Counted from the first letter of the stretch, positions 37,518 through 47,187 are shown. The stretch: DNA of 64,000 nucleotides from Caldithrix abyssi DSM 13497 (GCF_001886815.1 NZ_CP018099.1:3966501-4030500), one strand, 5' to 3'. The notes: generated by a model from the letters alone, not told the origin. A program made the numbers and translations.

Positions 37518-37733
37518 AAAAATAATAAATGGTCACGAAAAAAGCCTCCGTTCAATTTGTCCATAGCCGCCCCCCATGATTCTTGTCGTAATTCATTAAA
37601 CAGTATTCTTCTGTTGACTTGCACAGTATCTTTATTTACTTTTAGTAAAGTTCTTCAGAAAATCAGCTTTAAAGGGATGATAAAATTTTTTACTCGCATC
37701 CCTGAATAGCTTCTCATTTATTTTGGAGACAGA

Positions 37734-38387
37734 ATGCAGCGTTCGGTTTATACTTATCTCACTTTATGTCTGCTTATCTTTATTTTACTCCCTTCCTGTA
37801 TTACCACCAACTATTACACCGCCCGAACTCTAAAAAAAGGCGAAAAAAAGATCGTTGCCGGGGCGGATAACTTAGTGTGGATGACAGAAGAAGAAGGTTT
37901 TATTAAAAAGCAACTGGCGTTCAGCCCCAGTCTGGGGATTGCCGCCGGCTTACCGCACCATTTTGAAGCGGGCATTCGCGCGTTTTTCCCTTACCTTTTG
38001 GAAGCCAATGTGCGCTATCAGCTTCCCCCTCGAATTTTTAGATGGTTTGATATGAGCGTGAATTTGCATAGCGGGATATTATTTGAAGAAAATTTTAAAG
38101 ATTATTCCGAGCCGTATTTTAAGTATGGTTTTACAATCAGTAAAAAAATCCGGTCTATCCAGCCGTATTTTAGCTATTATTTAAATAAAAATTTCATGAT
38201 CCATGATGAAAGCGAGGAATTCTCTAACTACTCCGTTTTCACATTTGGCATAGCCTTGCCAATTTTTGAGGGGGACATGCTCTTCCCGGAATTTAACTAT
38301 CTTGTTAATCAATGGGGCGGCAAAGATTTTATTACATTCGGCATTGGCCTTCGGGCTTCGTTGAACAGGAGAAAGACAAAAAAATAG
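37734..38387 (+). CDS. Predicted outer-membrane lipoprotein of unknown function
   Basis: 217 aa with TTGGAG before the ATG. The signal sequence ends in a lipobox, 'ILLPSC', so Cys at ~22 is the probable lipidation site. The mature part alternates short amphipathic strands (LGIAAGLPHHFEAGIRAFF, FITFGIGLRASLNRR), which suggests a small beta-barrel or lipocalin-like protein at the outer membrane. I recognise no family. The next lipoprotein gene starts 115 bases later in the same direction, so the two may share a transcript. Confidence 0.75.
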   Translation: MQRSVYTYLTLCLLIFILLPSCITTNYYTARTLKKGEKKIVAGADNLVWMTEEEGFIKKQLAFSPSLGIAAGLPHHFEAGIRAFFPYLLEANVRYQLPPRIFRWFDMSVNLHSGILFEENFKDYSEPYFKYGFTISKKIRSIQPYFSYYLNKNFMIHDESEEFSNYSVFTFGIALPIFEGDMLFPEFNYLVNQWGGKDFITFGIGLRASLNRRKTKK

Positions 38388-38502
38388 ACGTGGTTTTAAT
38401 CCTTATCGTACAAAATCAACACAGGATTGCGCGGCTCGTTTTCCGCTGCGGCTTAACATAAAAGATCGATTTTCTTACGTTCAAACATAGAAGGACGACG
38501 CC

Positions 38503-39444
38503 ATGAAACTTTCTTTATTTTTTGCGTTAATAATGTCGCTGATTTTATCCTCCTGTCAATCGGAGAAAAAAATTGAATTGAAATTCACCCCGGCGGTTGG
38601 TCAGAGTTTTCGCATGATTCTCATCAAAAAGCAGGTTATCACCGAAAGCTCCGCGATGGGGGATCGCAAAAGTGAAATTACAAGTAACACGGGTTACCGG
38701 TTTTTTGTTAAAGACAAACAGCAATATACTACCACGCTGGATGTTTCTATTGAAAGCGTAAAATTAAGATTATCAACACCGCAGGGCACCTTTCAGTTCA
38801 ATTCGGCAAAACCTGGCTCATCTACAAACTTTTTGTCTTTTATCTACCGACAGATGATCGGCCAAAAAGTGCAATTAATTTTAAAAACCGACGGCGAAGT
38901 CCTTTCTGTAAGAGGGCTGGATGCCTGGGCCGAACATATGCTCGATTCGCTGGGCGTTAGCGATCAAAAGATGCGGGAAAGTTTTAAAGAGGGCTTCAGA
39001 CAGTTTTATTCCGAAAACACATTACGCGCGGCTTACAACCGGGTTTTCAATATCTTTCCTGATAAAAAAATTAAACTTAACGAAACCTGGGAAAGGACGT
39101 TAAAGCTCGATATGCCTGTTGCCCATCAAAAGAAAGAAAGCTGGAAGTTAATTGAATACACACCTGAAAAAGCGGTGCTTGAACTGTACGCCAAAATTTC
39201 CTCGCCCGATTCCGGCGATACGCCCGAGCTACCTCAATTAAAAAGCAAATACCATGTGTGGGGAATTGAAACCGCCTCCTTTGAGATCGATCCCCGCACA
39301 GGATGGATTCTTGCGGCTAAAAGGCTATCGTATATTAAAAGCAAGATAACGCTGGAAAACAAATCGCAAAAGGCGTTAAAAGTGGAAGTTCCCATTAAAT
39401 TCCAGGAACAAATCAGATTTCTGCCTGTCGATGAGGTATTGTAA
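38503..39444 (+). CDS. Predicted lipoprotein, DUF6263-like
   Basis: 313 aa with AAGGA before the ATG. Lipobox 'LILSSC' gives a lipidated Cys at ~18. The mature protein is strand-rich with repeating 'F..G....V.L....G' patterns and the motif 'LNETWERTLKLD', which is common in a family of secreted proteins of unknown function in FCB bacteria (recalled as DUF6263). It has no enzymatic motif. It is convergent with the Spy-like gene, with a shared terminator between them. Confidence 0.75.
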   Translation: MKLSLFFALIMSLILSSCQSEKKIELKFTPAVGQSFRMILIKKQVITESSAMGDRKSEITSNTGYRFFVKDKQQYTTTLDVSIESVKLRLSTPQGTFQFNSAKPGSSTNFLSFIYRQMIGQKVQLILKTDGEVLSVRGLDAWAEHMLDSLGVSDQKMRESFKEGFRQFYSENTLRAAYNRVFNIFPDKKIKLNETWERTLKLDMPVAHQKKESWKLIEYTPEKAVLELYAKISSPDSGDTPELPQLKSKYHVWGIETASFEIDPRTGWILAAKRLSYIKSKITLENKSQKALKVEVPIKFQEQIRFLPVDEVL

Positions 39445-39448
39445 TTAC

Positions 39449-39483
39449 CTGGCGTCCGACCGTTCATATTCGCCGGACGCCAG
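39449..39483. terminator. Bidirectional terminator between convergent genes
   Basis: A perfect 10-bp stem, CTGGCGTCCG (39449-39458) / CGGACGCCAG (39474-39483), lies exactly between two convergent stop codons. The U-run is short on the plus strand (CAATTTTTC). Confidence 0.8.
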
Positions 39484-39491
39484 ACAATTTT

Positions 39492-39884
39492 TCAAAATCT
39501 TCTACCGCCTCCTCTTTTGTTGGGGCGGTTTTGTCTGTCTTCCTGACGCTTTTTTTGCTCTTTTAAATATTCTTTGAACTTCACTTTTTGCTCTTCGCGC
39601 AGTATGTTCATGATCTGGTAATTGGCCTGGTCGGTTAAATCGCGCATGGCCGCCTGCATGGCTCTTCGATCACCGCGGTTTGCTTCAAGCGCTTTTTTAA
39701 CGTTTTTATCCCGATTCTCCAGAATTTGTCTTACTTCCGTCTGCTGGTCTTCATCGAGATTTAAGGTTTTGGTTAATCGCGCCAGCCGCTCATCTATGGT
39801 ACGGCCTCCCGTTCCGGGCTGGGCAAAAGCATTGGTCATAAATATAAACAGTAAACTTACACTCAAAGCAACAATCTTACGCAT
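39492..39884 (-). CDS. Periplasmic Spy/CpxP-like protein
   Basis: 130 aa with AAGGAG before ATG 39884 and a signal peptide ending near 'NAFAQ'. The mature part is all-helical and highly charged, with the motif 'LNLDEDQQTEVRQIL' resembling the LTxxQ box of Spy/CpxP proteins, a second helix hairpin, and an Arg/Gly/Lys-rich tail (NKRGGGRRF). Such proteins act as ATP-independent periplasmic chaperones or envelope-stress modulators, or as metal sensors. The assignment is at superfamily level only. Confidence 0.78.
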   Translation of the reverse strand: MRKIVALSVSLLFIFMTNAFAQPGTGGRTIDERLARLTKTLNLDEDQQTEVRQILENRDKNVKKALEANRGDRRAMQAAMRDLTDQANYQIMNILREEQKVKFKEYLKEQKKRQEDRQNRPNKRGGGRRF

Positions 39885-40004
39885 GTCAATTTCTCCTTAT
39901 AATTTGTTAAATCATTGGAATTTGCCGTAAACCGTACAAATAACGTGCCATCACCTGCTCGCATTACCGGGTGAGGGGCGGCCCGTGGATGAGTTAAGAG
40001 TGTA

Positions 40005-40356
40005 AGAGTTGAATGGTCAGCGGCCTGTCATCCCGAATGCCGATTCACCTAATGAGGGCCATACCATGCAAAAAATAATTAATCCAAGGCAGCGTAGCCG
40101 CAACCAATGCCCTCCCCCCTTTCCAAGATAAAGAGTCTGGGAGAGTGGGAAGTTGAGCGTTAGGGGTTATTTCCAACGATGTAAGTGATTTATTCGCTGG
40201 CCAGTTTCTTGCAAAGGCGAGAAAAGGAATGACAGTCGGCGACCATTCAACCATTCAACCATTCAACCATTCAACTAATAAACTATTCAACCAATCCAGC
40301 AGCACAAAAATTTTCGCACGCTAAGGCATTACATTTTTGGAAGAAAGTATTCTAAA
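40005..40356 (-). repeat. Dispersed mosaic repeat, inverted copy
   Basis: The segment 40131-40245 is almost an exact reverse complement of 48428-48560 (GGTCGCCGACTGTCATTCC, CGAATAAATCACTTACATCG), pointing to a recent duplication. It ends with four to five ATTCAACC units (40244-40290) and 'GCACGCTAAGGCATTACAT'. The rest of the 39885-40462 gap holds nothing recognisable. Confidence 0.85.
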
Positions 40357-40462
40357 CCAACGTTTTTTATATTGCGTCCGTTCTGCTGGAGAGCTCTTCT
40401 TTTACTAAAACTCGCAGAAAGGGTCGAATTATTCGGCAATTTTGCCGAATTTTCTTTACACA

Positions 40463-41509
40463 TTATTCAATAGGCAGGGTAAAGTAAAAGGTGGAACCCC
40501 CTTCGCGATTGTTGTAGGCTGAAATTCTGCCCTGATGCGCTTCGATTAATGTTCGGGCGATATAAAGTCCCAGACCGCTTCCTTTGAATTGCTCGCGGGA
40601 TTGCTCCAGGCGAAAATACTTGTTAAAAATTCTGGGGATATGTTCATCGGGGATGCCCGGTCCGGAATCAATAACCTGCACAAGCACGGAGCGCGGCGTT
40701 TTGTTTAAAAGCCTGGCCTGAATTCGAATCGTCCCGTTTTGGGGGGTGAACTTAATAGCGTTCATGATCAGGTTAAACAATACGCGTTTAATGGCCGTAA
40801 CGTTAATCTGCACTTCCGGCAGGTTTTGCTGAATGGCGGTTTGCAGCTTGATGTTCTTTCTGTCCGCCATCCCCCACAAGGAGCGAATAACCTGGTTTAA
40901 AAGCAACGTCAGATTTACTCTTTCCTTGGGCAATTCGAACATTCGACGCTTGAATCTAAAAATATCCGTAATTTCCTGCAGCAGCTCTTCGGCCAGTTCG
41001 CTTTGCAAAAGAATATTACTAATGATTTTTTGCTGCCCCTTGTTCAACTCCCCAAAGATATTCTGACTGAGTAGTTCGACATAACTATTCAAATTTTGTA
41101 ATGGCGTGCGCAAATCGTGTAGCAGCAAGGAAGCCATTTCTTTTTGTCGTTTCAACCGTTCAGCCAGCCGGCAAAAATTCTTAACAATTGCCTCAAGCCT
41201 TCCCTCATCCCGGCAAAGCTCTAATGGCCAGCGAATATCGAAACGGGGACTATCGAACTTAAGAGGACCCAACCACACCCAGAACAAAAAGCCGCTTTCT
41301 TCCAGAGTTTTTTCAGCTTCTGGCGTCAAAACAACGTCTTTACGGACGATGCAGACAAAGACATCGAAACCTTTTTCTTTTACCAGTTGAAGCGCGTCCG
41401 ATAGCGTTTCTACCGTCTGGAATGAACATTCTGACTGCTTGAGAATTTTCAGAAAGATTTCGCAGACGGGCGGGATTTCATTTACAATAAGAAATGCGGG
41501 CCGTTCCAT
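40463..41509 (-). CDS. Sensor histidine kinase with degenerate receiver-like N-terminus
   Basis: 348 aa, no TM segment, so cytoplasmic. Residues 1-~115 have a CheY-like pattern (PAFLIVNEIPPVCEIFLKIL...) but lack a phosphoacceptor aspartate where expected ('FDVFVCIV' in place of the usual D-x-MP strand end). The DHp helix carries H131 in 'LLHDLRTPLQNL'. The ATPase domain has the N box 'NLIMNAIKFTP', the G1 box 'DSGPGIP' and the G2 box 'GSGLGLYIARTLIEAHQG'. It autophosphorylates and presumably passes phosphate to a regulator encoded elsewhere, since no partner is nearby. It starts two bases after the crotonase stop, at the end of a three-gene operon. Confidence 0.9.
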   Translation of the reverse strand: MERPAFLIVNEIPPVCEIFLKILKQSECSFQTVETLSDALQLVKEKGFDVFVCIVRKDVVLTPEAEKTLEESGFLFWVWLGPLKFDSPRFDIRWPLELCRDEGRLEAIVKNFCRLAERLKRQKEMASLLLHDLRTPLQNLNSYVELLSQNIFGELNKGQQKIISNILLQSELAEELLQEITDIFRFKRRMFELPKERVNLTLLLNQVIRSLWGMADRKNIKLQTAIQQNLPEVQINVTAIKRVLFNLIMNAIKFTPQNGTIRIQARLLNKTPRSVLVQVIDSGPGIPDEHIPRIFNKYFRLEQSREQFKGSGLGLYIARTLIEAHQGRISAYNNREGGSTFYFTLPIE

Positions 41510-41511
41510 AA

Positions 41512-42297
41512 TTAACGGCCCTTAAACTGTGGCTGTCTTTTTTCGAAGAAAGCCTGAATCCCTTCAGTTTTATCTTCCGTATTGCAAACACGGCCAAAGT
41601 GCAAAGCCTCTATTTCCATGGCTTTTTCGATGGACTGCTCCAATCCCGAGTGCACCGCCTCTAAGATCGAAGCCACGGCAATGGCGCCCTTTACCGTAAT
41701 CTTGCGCAATATTTTCTTTCCTTCGTCCATCAAGCGTTCCGGCGGGGTAACATGATTAACCAGCCCCATACGTAACGCTTCCTGTGCATCGATCATATCG
41801 CCGGTTAGCAACAACTCCAGCGCGCGCCCTTTGCCCACAAGACGCGGCAACCGCTGCGTGCCCCCGTAGCCGGGAATAATGCCCAGATTAATTTCTGGCT
41901 GGCCGAAGCGGGCATTTTCGGAAGCCAGACGAAAATGGCAGGCCATGGCCAGTTCGCAGCCGCCGCCCAGGGCATAGCCATTAACCAGAGCGATAATCGG
42001 TTTTGGGAAATTCTCAATTTTGCTGAACAGAGCCTGCCCAAATCGGGCAAAAGCAATGGCTCCTTCTTCATCCAAATTCTGAATCTCTTTCAGATCGGCC
42101 CCGGCTACAAACGCTTTATTTCCGGCGCCGGTCAGCAACACGCCCCTGACCTGTTCGTCCTTTTTTACCTGCTCCAGAAACTGTTCCAACTCTTCCAGCG
42201 TCTGGCGATTTAAGGCATTCATCTTTTCCGGACGGTTGATGGTAAGGGTGGCTATAAAATCTTCAATTTCCACCAGTAAATTTTGAAAGGTCGTCAT
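41512..42297 (-). CDS. Enoyl-CoA hydratase/isomerase (crotonase) family protein
   Basis: 261 aa, with GGGGGGAAGC directly before ATG 42297. The oxyanion-hole loop is 'AFVAGADLKEI', and the second is 'NGYALGGGCELAMACHFRLA'. The two acidic catalytic residues of true hydratases are present in 'GGCELA' and 'FGQPEINLGIIPGYGGTQR'. It therefore most likely hydrates trans-2-enoyl-CoA in fatty-acid or amino-acid degradation. It lies between a nucleotidyltransferase (14-base gap) and a histidine kinase (2-base gap); the grouping has no obvious pathway logic. Confidence 0.93.
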   Translation of the reverse strand: MTTFQNLLVEIEDFIATLTINRPEKMNALNRQTLEELEQFLEQVKKDEQVRGVLLTGAGNKAFVAGADLKEIQNLDEEGAIAFARFGQALFSKIENFPKPIIALVNGYALGGGCELAMACHFRLASENARFGQPEINLGIIPGYGGTQRLPRLVGKGRALELLLTGDMIDAQEALRMGLVNHVTPPERLMDEGKKILRKITVKGAIAVASILEAVHSGLEQSIEKAMEIEALHFGRVCNTEDKTEGIQAFFEKRQPQFKGR

Positions 42298-42311
42298 GCT
42301 TCCCCCTGCGT

Positions 42312-43376
42312 TTACAAAAGTTCTATTCGGCTTTGATCGCCGATTAAAAAACGATTTGTGGCCGGGCGGCCCTGGGTTTTTACGATTTCCACTTCATTGC
42401 CCAGCAAACTGTGCTCCACTCTAATGGTTACATCGATCAGCTTACACCTTTCCAGCAAGATGCTGAATTCCACCTCGCTATTCTGGATTAAACAGTTATC
42501 ATAAATCGAGGTAAACGGTCCGATGTAGCTGTTATCGATCACCGTATTTTTACCGATGATCGCCGGGCCGCGCACAATGGAATTGATGATCTTTGCTCCT
42601 TTTTCCAGCACCACTTTACCGGTTACCAGACTGTTTTCGTCCACCTGCCCTTCGTTTTTTTCCTGCAGATTATCCAGCACCAGACGGTTGGCCTCCAGTA
42701 AATCGTAAGGCTTGCCGGTGTCTTTCCACCAGCCGGTAATTTCGGAATAGGTGATCTTATAGCCATGATCCAGCAGGTATTGGTGCGCGTCGGAGATTTC
42801 CAGTTCGCCCCGGGCGCTGGGTTTGATGTTGTTAACCGCTTCGAAAATGGATGAATCGTAGATATAAATACCGGCCACGGCATAATCGCTTTTGGGTTTT
42901 TGCGGCTTTTCTTCAATGCGTACGATGCGCTGGCCAACGATTTCCGGCACGCCAAACCGTTGAGGGTCTTTTACTCTGGCCAGGGTTAAGTGACAATTGC
43001 TCTGATTTTTTTCAAACTCGTCGATGAAACGTTTTAGGCCGCCGACCACCATGTTGTCGCCCAGATAAAACACAAATGAATCGTCGCCAATAAAATCCTG
43101 AGAAATTTTCACCACATGCGCCAGCCCAAGGGGCGCCTCCTGCGGAATGAAGGTCAGTTTTACGCCAAATTGCGCGCCATCGCCCAGCGCATCCGGGATG
43201 GCGGTAGAATCGGCATTATAAACGATGCCAATCTCTTTAATGCCCGCCTCCGCGCAGTACTCGATGGCGTAATGAATGATCGGCTTGTTGGCAATAGGAA
43301 TGAGGTGTTTGTTTTGCGTATGCGTTAACGGCCTCAGGCGCGTGCCCCGACCGCCGCTGGTGATAAGCGCTTTCAT
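42312..43376 (-). CDS. Glucose-1-phosphate thymidylyltransferase, long form
   Basis: 354 aa. The N-terminal nucleotidyltransferase domain begins 'MKALITSGGRGTRLRPLTHT', with the signature GGxGTRLRPLT and the sugar-phosphate region 'EITGWWKDTGKP'. The C-terminal ~110 residues form a left-handed beta-helix with hexapeptide-like repeats (NTVIDNSYIGPFTSIYDNC). This length and tail match the 'long' RmlA subtype (StrD-like) rather than the 290-aa RmlA. It makes dTDP-glucose or a similar NDP-sugar for surface glycans or deoxysugars. No rmlBCD gene is adjacent. It is the first gene of the operon with crotonase and kinase; no clear Shine-Dalgarno is seen. Confidence 0.88.
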   Translation of the reverse strand: MKALITSGGRGTRLRPLTHTQNKHLIPIANKPIIHYAIEYCAEAGIKEIGIVYNADSTAIPDALGDGAQFGVKLTFIPQEAPLGLAHVVKISQDFIGDDSFVFYLGDNMVVGGLKRFIDEFEKNQSNCHLTLARVKDPQRFGVPEIVGQRIVRIEEKPQKPKSDYAVAGIYIYDSSIFEAVNNIKPSARGELEISDAHQYLLDHGYKITYSEITGWWKDTGKPYDLLEANRLVLDNLQEKNEGQVDENSLVTGKVVLEKGAKIINSIVRGPAIIGKNTVIDNSYIGPFTSIYDNCLIQNSEVEFSILLERCKLIDVTIRVEHSLLGNEVEIVKTQGRPATNRFLIGDQSRIELL

Positions 43377-43573
43377 ATACTGGCCCTATCTGTTAGGTTA
43401 ACTAAAGAAATTTGCACTTTAAAGAGAAAATAACAACGAGACACGATACATTCAAGTGTTCCGGGACAAATTTCCGCATAAAAAATTTTAAATCTGCAAT
43501 TAACAGTACGCTTACTGATTTAATGGCTTTTCGGCCCTGTGTAAACCTAAAATCCGTAAAACGTAAAAATATC
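43377..43573. other. Intergenic region upstream of groEL
   Basis: AT-rich sequence between the start of the minus-strand sugar gene and the groEL promoter. No groES gene is present here in any frame; the short open frames match nothing recognised. Confidence 0.6.
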
Positions 43574-43602
43574 TTGCAATACATTGAACATCTTTTTAAA
43601 TT
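43574..43602 (+). promoter_or_regulatory. groEL promoter (sigma70-type)
   Basis: -35 TTGCAA (43574-43579), a 17-base spacer, and -10 TAAATT (43597-43602). The -10 overlaps the start of the CIRCE operator, as expected for HrcA repression. Confidence 0.65.
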
Positions 43603-43627
43603 AGCACTCTCGAACAAAGAGCGCTAA
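43601..43627 (+). promoter_or_regulatory. CIRCE operator (HrcA-binding site)
   Basis: TTAGCACTC-N9-GAGCGCTAA; one mismatch to the consensus inverted repeat (GAGTGCTAA). It lies 130 bases before groEL and overlaps the promoter, so heat-shock control by HrcA is expected. Confidence 0.93.
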
Positions 43628-43756
43628 TTTTAACTTACTGATTTTTTAGAAATTAAAAATTCAAAAAATTCGATGTAACTTATTAGTGTTCAATTGAATC
43701 TAAATTCATTTGAAAAAACACGATTAAGGTTAAACCATACAAGGAGGAAACTGTAA

Positions 43757-45385
43757 ATGGCAGCTAAAATAATCGAATTCGATATTGATGCGCTGAACAA
43801 GATTAAAGACGGAATCGACATTCTGGCCAAAACCGTTAAAATCACCCTGGGACCAAGGGGTCGCAATGTGGTTATTGATAAGAAGTTTGGTGCGCCAACG
43901 GTTACTAAAGACGGCGTAACCGTGGCCAAAGAGATCGAGCTGGAAGATCCGTTTGAAAACATGGGCGCTCAGATGGTTAAAGAAGTTGCTTCTAAAACCA
44001 GCGACGTTGCAGGCGACGGAACGACCACAGCAACGGTATTAGCACAGGCAATTTTTACGCAGGGTTTAAAGAACGTTGTAGCAGGCGCCAATCCCACCGA
44101 TTTAAAACGGGGCATCGATAAAGCAATTGCAAAGGTCGTAGAATATCTGAAAGAAATGTCTCAGGAAGTTGGCAACGACAAAAACAAAATTGCTCAGGTC
44201 GGCGCCATTTCGGCAAACAATGACGAATCCATTGGCAATCTGATTGCCGACGCCATGGAAAAAGTGGGCAAAGACGGCGTGATCACCGTTGAAGAAGCCA
44301 AATCCATCGAAACCACTCTGGAAGTTGTGGAAGGTATGCAGTTCGATCGCGGTTATGTTTCTCCTTACTTTGTAACCGATTCCGAAACCATGGAAGCCAT
44401 TTTAGAAGACGCATTTATTTTAATTCATGACAAAAAGATCAGCGCCATGAAAGACCTGTTGCCGGTTCTGGAAAAAGTAGCACAGACGGGCAAACCATTG
44501 CTGATCATTGCCGAAGACATCGAAGGCGAAGCGCTGGCCACGCTGGTTGTGAACAAACTGCGCGGCACCTTGAAAGTATGCGCTGTTAAAGCTCCGGGCT
44601 TCGGCGATCGTCGCAAAGCCATGTTAGAAGATATCGCCATCCTGACCGGCGGCCGCGTAATCAGTGAAGAGACCGGTTTTAAACTGGAAAACGCCACGCT
44701 GGATGATCTGGGTCGCGCAAAACGGATTACCATTGATAAAGACAATACGACCATCGTTGAAGGCGCCGGATCGACTGAAGACATCAAAGGACGCGTTAAT
44801 CAAATTAAAGCGCAAATTGAAACGACCACCAGCGATTACGATCGTGAAAAACTGCAGGAACGTCTGGCTAAATTGGCCGGCGGCGTTGCCGTGTTAAAGA
44901 TCGGCGCTGCTACCGAAGTTGAAATGAAAGAAAAGAAAGCCCGCGTGGAAGACGCTCTGCATGCAACCCGCGCTGCGGTTGAAGAAGGTATTGTGCCTGG
45001 CGGCGGCGTTGCTCTGCTGCGCGCAGTTAAAGCGCTGGATAAAATGAAACTGGAAGGCGATCAGCAGATCGGCGTGGACATCGTTCGTCGCGCTCTGGAA
45101 GAGCCCATCCGTCAAATCGCTGAAAACGCCGGTCACGAAGGTTCGGTTGTGGTGAATAAGGTTAAGGAAAGCGAGGGCGCGATCGGCTTTAACGCTCAAA
45201 CCGAAACGTATGAAGACCTGCTTAAAGCCGGCGTGATCGATCCGACAAAGGTTACTCGCAGCGCGCTGGAAAACGCTTCTTCTGTCGCTGGCTTGCTGTT
45301 GATGACGCAGGCGATGATTACCGAAAAACCGGAACCGGAAAAACCAGTTCCTCCTGCGCCAGGCGGTATGGGCGGCATGTACTAA
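43757..45385 (+). CDS. groEL: Chaperonin GroEL (60 kDa)
   Basis: 542 aa, full length, with AAGGAGG before the ATG. It opens '[20 protein letters not shown]', carries '[19 protein letters not shown]' and the nucleotide loop '[17 protein letters not shown]', and ends in the flexible 'GGMGGMY' tail. It forms the double heptamer ring that folds cytosolic proteins with ATP and GroES. Unusually, groES is not upstream or downstream within the window, so it must be elsewhere. Expression is probably HrcA-controlled through the CIRCE site. A strong terminator follows. Confidence 0.98.
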   Translation: MAAKIIEFDIDALNKIKDGIDILAKTVKITLGPRGRNVVIDKKFGAPTVTKDGVTVAKEIELEDPFENMGAQMVKEVASKTSDVAGDGTTTATVLAQAIFTQGLKNVVAGANPTDLKRGIDKAIAKVVEYLKEMSQEVGNDKNKIAQVGAISANNDESIGNLIADAMEKVGKDGVITVEEAKSIETTLEVVEGMQFDRGYVSPYFVTDSETMEAILEDAFILIHDKKISAMKDLLPVLEKVAQTGKPLLIIAEDIEGEALATLVVNKLRGTLKVCAVKAPGFGDRRKAMLEDIAILTGGRVISEETGFKLENATLDDLGRAKRITIDKDNTTIVEGAGSTEDIKGRVNQIKAQIETTTSDYDREKLQERLAKLAGGVAVLKIGAATEVEMKEKKARVEDALHATRAAVEEGIVPGGGVALLRAVKALDKMKLEGDQQIGVDIVRRALEEPIRQIAENAGHEGSVVVNKVKESEGAIGFNAQTETYEDLLKAGVIDPTKVTRSALENASSVAGLLLMTQAMITEKPEPEKPVPPAPGGMGGMY

Positions 45386-45398
45386 GATTTCATTCGAA

Positions 45399-45429
45399 AA
45401 AAAAAGGCGGATTTTATCCGCCTTTTTTT
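45399..45429. terminator. Bidirectional terminator between groEL and tyrS
   Basis: AAAAAGGCGGAT / ATCCGCCTTTTT stem with a run of T on either strand, between convergent genes. Confidence 0.93.
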
Positions 45430-45559
45430 ATTGTCAAACAGCGCTAACCTATTTGAGCAAGCCGCTCCCTTTTGCCCCATTTTAACGGAAACAAATGCCT
45501 TTATATTGCAATCGTTAAAACTTCATCGTAGCGTCTGAATCGCCCATGCAGGATGTTTT

Positions 45560-46852
45560 TTAACGCGGCGCCAGAACCAGAAAGTGATCTTTCTTCCCTT
45601 TACGCACCATGATGAAACGGCCGAACAGTAAATCGTTCTCCGTTACCTGATAGTCGATATCATCCACCACTCTGCCGTTTAAACGGATGGCCCGGCTTTT
45701 GATCAAATTGCGCGCCATCTGCTTGGAAGGGATAAAGCCGCACTCTTTTAAAAAGTCCAGAATACGCATGCCTTCGCCGAGTTGCACTTCAGCCGAGGGA
45801 ATGTGTCTGGCCAGCTCCTGGAAATCGCCCTCATCCAATTCGGACACGTCGCCGTAAAACAGAGCTCTGGAGATGCGTTGAATACGCTGCAGGGCCGCCT
45901 GCCCGTGTACGAATTCGGTAACTTCGCCGGCCAGCGCCTGCTGCGCCGCCCTTTTTTCGGGGCGTTCGGCCACTTCTTTTTCCAGCGCTTCAATTTCCTG
46001 CAAAGGTTTAAAGGTAAAATATTTTAAAAAGCGCAGCACATCGTCGTCGTTTACCCTAATCCAGTATTGATAAAAATCGTACGGCAGCATTTTATCGGCC
46101 TCCAGCCATACCACTTCGCCTTCGCTGGTTTTCCCGATCTTCTTTCCTTCCGAATCCAGGATCAGAGGCATGGTCAGACCAAAGGCCTGATCGTCTTTCA
46201 AGCCCGAATCCGCTTCCAGGGATTTTTTAGCGATCAGATCCATTCCTCCGGTGATATTGCCCCATTGATCGCTGCCTCCGATTTGCAAAACGCAATCGTA
46301 CTCCTTTTTTAAATAGTAAAAATCATAAGCCTGAAACAGTTGATAGGAAAATTCCAGGAAAGAAATCCCTTGCTCCGACTCCAGGCGCTGCTTCACCGAA
46401 TCCTTTTTGATCATCTCATTGACTTTAAAGTACTTGCCGACCTGTCTTAAAAAGTCGATCAGGCTTTGTTTACTTAACCAGTCATAATTATTGAGGATTA
46501 AAATACGCTGTGGGTCTTTTTCTGCGCCCAGCAAGCGGGAAAGCTGTGCTTTAATTTTTTGGGCATTGTTCAAAATGACTTCCTGAGTTAACAACTGACG
46601 TTCTTCGTTTTTCCCGCTGGGATCGCCAATCAAAGCCGTGCCGCCGCCGATTAGAGCAATGATTCGATGGCCGGCTTCGTAAAAACGGCGCAGGGTGATA
46701 ATGGGCAATAAATGTCCCACGTGCAGGCTATCCGCCGTGGGATCAAATCCGGCGTAAACAGTCAGCGGAGATCGCAGGCGCGCAGCCAGCTCTTCTTCAT
46801 GGGTTGTCTGGTAAATCAGGCCGCGTTGTTTAAGTTCTTCTAATAACGTCAT
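45560..46852 (-). CDS. tyrS: Tyrosyl-tRNA synthetase
   Basis: 430 aa. The class I HIGH motif appears as 'SLHVGHLLPI', the tyrosine-binding stretch as 'LQIGGSDQWGNITGGMDLI', and the KMSKS-equivalent as 'GKKIGKTSEG'. The C-terminal S4 RNA-binding domain covers ~360-430 (FIPSKQMARNLIKSRAIRLN). Length and motifs fit the bacterial TyrRS with S4 tail. It charges tRNA-Tyr in the cytosol. AAGGA lies 12 bases before the ATG, a little far. No T-box or tRNA gene is seen upstream. Confidence 0.97.
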   Translation of the reverse strand: MTLLEELKQRGLIYQTTHEEELAARLRSPLTVYAGFDPTADSLHVGHLLPIITLRRFYEAGHRIIALIGGGTALIGDPSGKNEERQLLTQEVILNNAQKIKAQLSRLLGAEKDPQRILILNNYDWLSKQSLIDFLRQVGKYFKVNEMIKKDSVKQRLESEQGISFLEFSYQLFQAYDFYYLKKEYDCVLQIGGSDQWGNITGGMDLIAKKSLEADSGLKDDQAFGLTMPLILDSEGKKIGKTSEGEVVWLEADKMLPYDFYQYWIRVNDDDVLRFLKYFTFKPLQEIEALEKEVAERPEKRAAQQALAGEVTEFVHGQAALQRIQRISRALFYGDVSELDEGDFQELARHIPSAEVQLGEGMRILDFLKECGFIPSKQMARNLIKSRAIRLNGRVVDDIDYQVTENDLLFGRFIMVRKGKKDHFLVLAPR

Positions 46853-47035
46853 CGTGCTTCAAATCCTTTTTCTCTTAAATTTCCGTTTAAATCTGAAAGG
46901 GGCAAAGTTACATTATTTTTATCAGAATTTAAAATTTTTTTGGCAGGCGCCCTGCCAGGCAAAAATCGACCGCGGCCTGGTTATTCGGTGCCCTTGGGCT
47001 AAAAACGGCCGCAGTCATTCTTTTCTGTCTCGTTC

Positions 47036-47140
47036 GGTCATTCAGGCCCCACCTTTGATGGCGAAGACTCGCCAATTTGTTTTTAGAACAGGCTCGAAAG
47101 TTGTAGTTCATGCACTTTTTACATTGGCGTTTTTTACGGC
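47036..47140 (+). repeat. Left flanking repeat of the 198-bp array
   Basis: 'TCATTCAGGCCCCACCTTTGATGGCGAAGACTCGCCAATTTG', split across lines, and 'GGCTCGAAAGTTGTAGTTCATG' are matched by 48168-48275 on the other side of the array (CATTCAGACCCCGCCC, ACTCGAAAGTTGTAATTCATG). The array is thus bracketed by ~105-bp diverged direct repeats. Confidence 0.75.
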
Positions 47141-47187
47141 TTTCTGTTCAGCTTTTTCTCTTAATGATAAAGAGAGGTGAAGTTGAA

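Noticed and set aside
37614-37642. Promoter TTGACT-N17-TACTTT before the lipoprotein gene
   Set aside because: The -10 match is poor and the distance to the gene is about 90 bases; not strong enough to list.
43377-43756. A short groES gene before groEL
   Set aside because: No frame contains the GroES-like opening or the mobile-loop motif; the longest frames are AT-rich noise.
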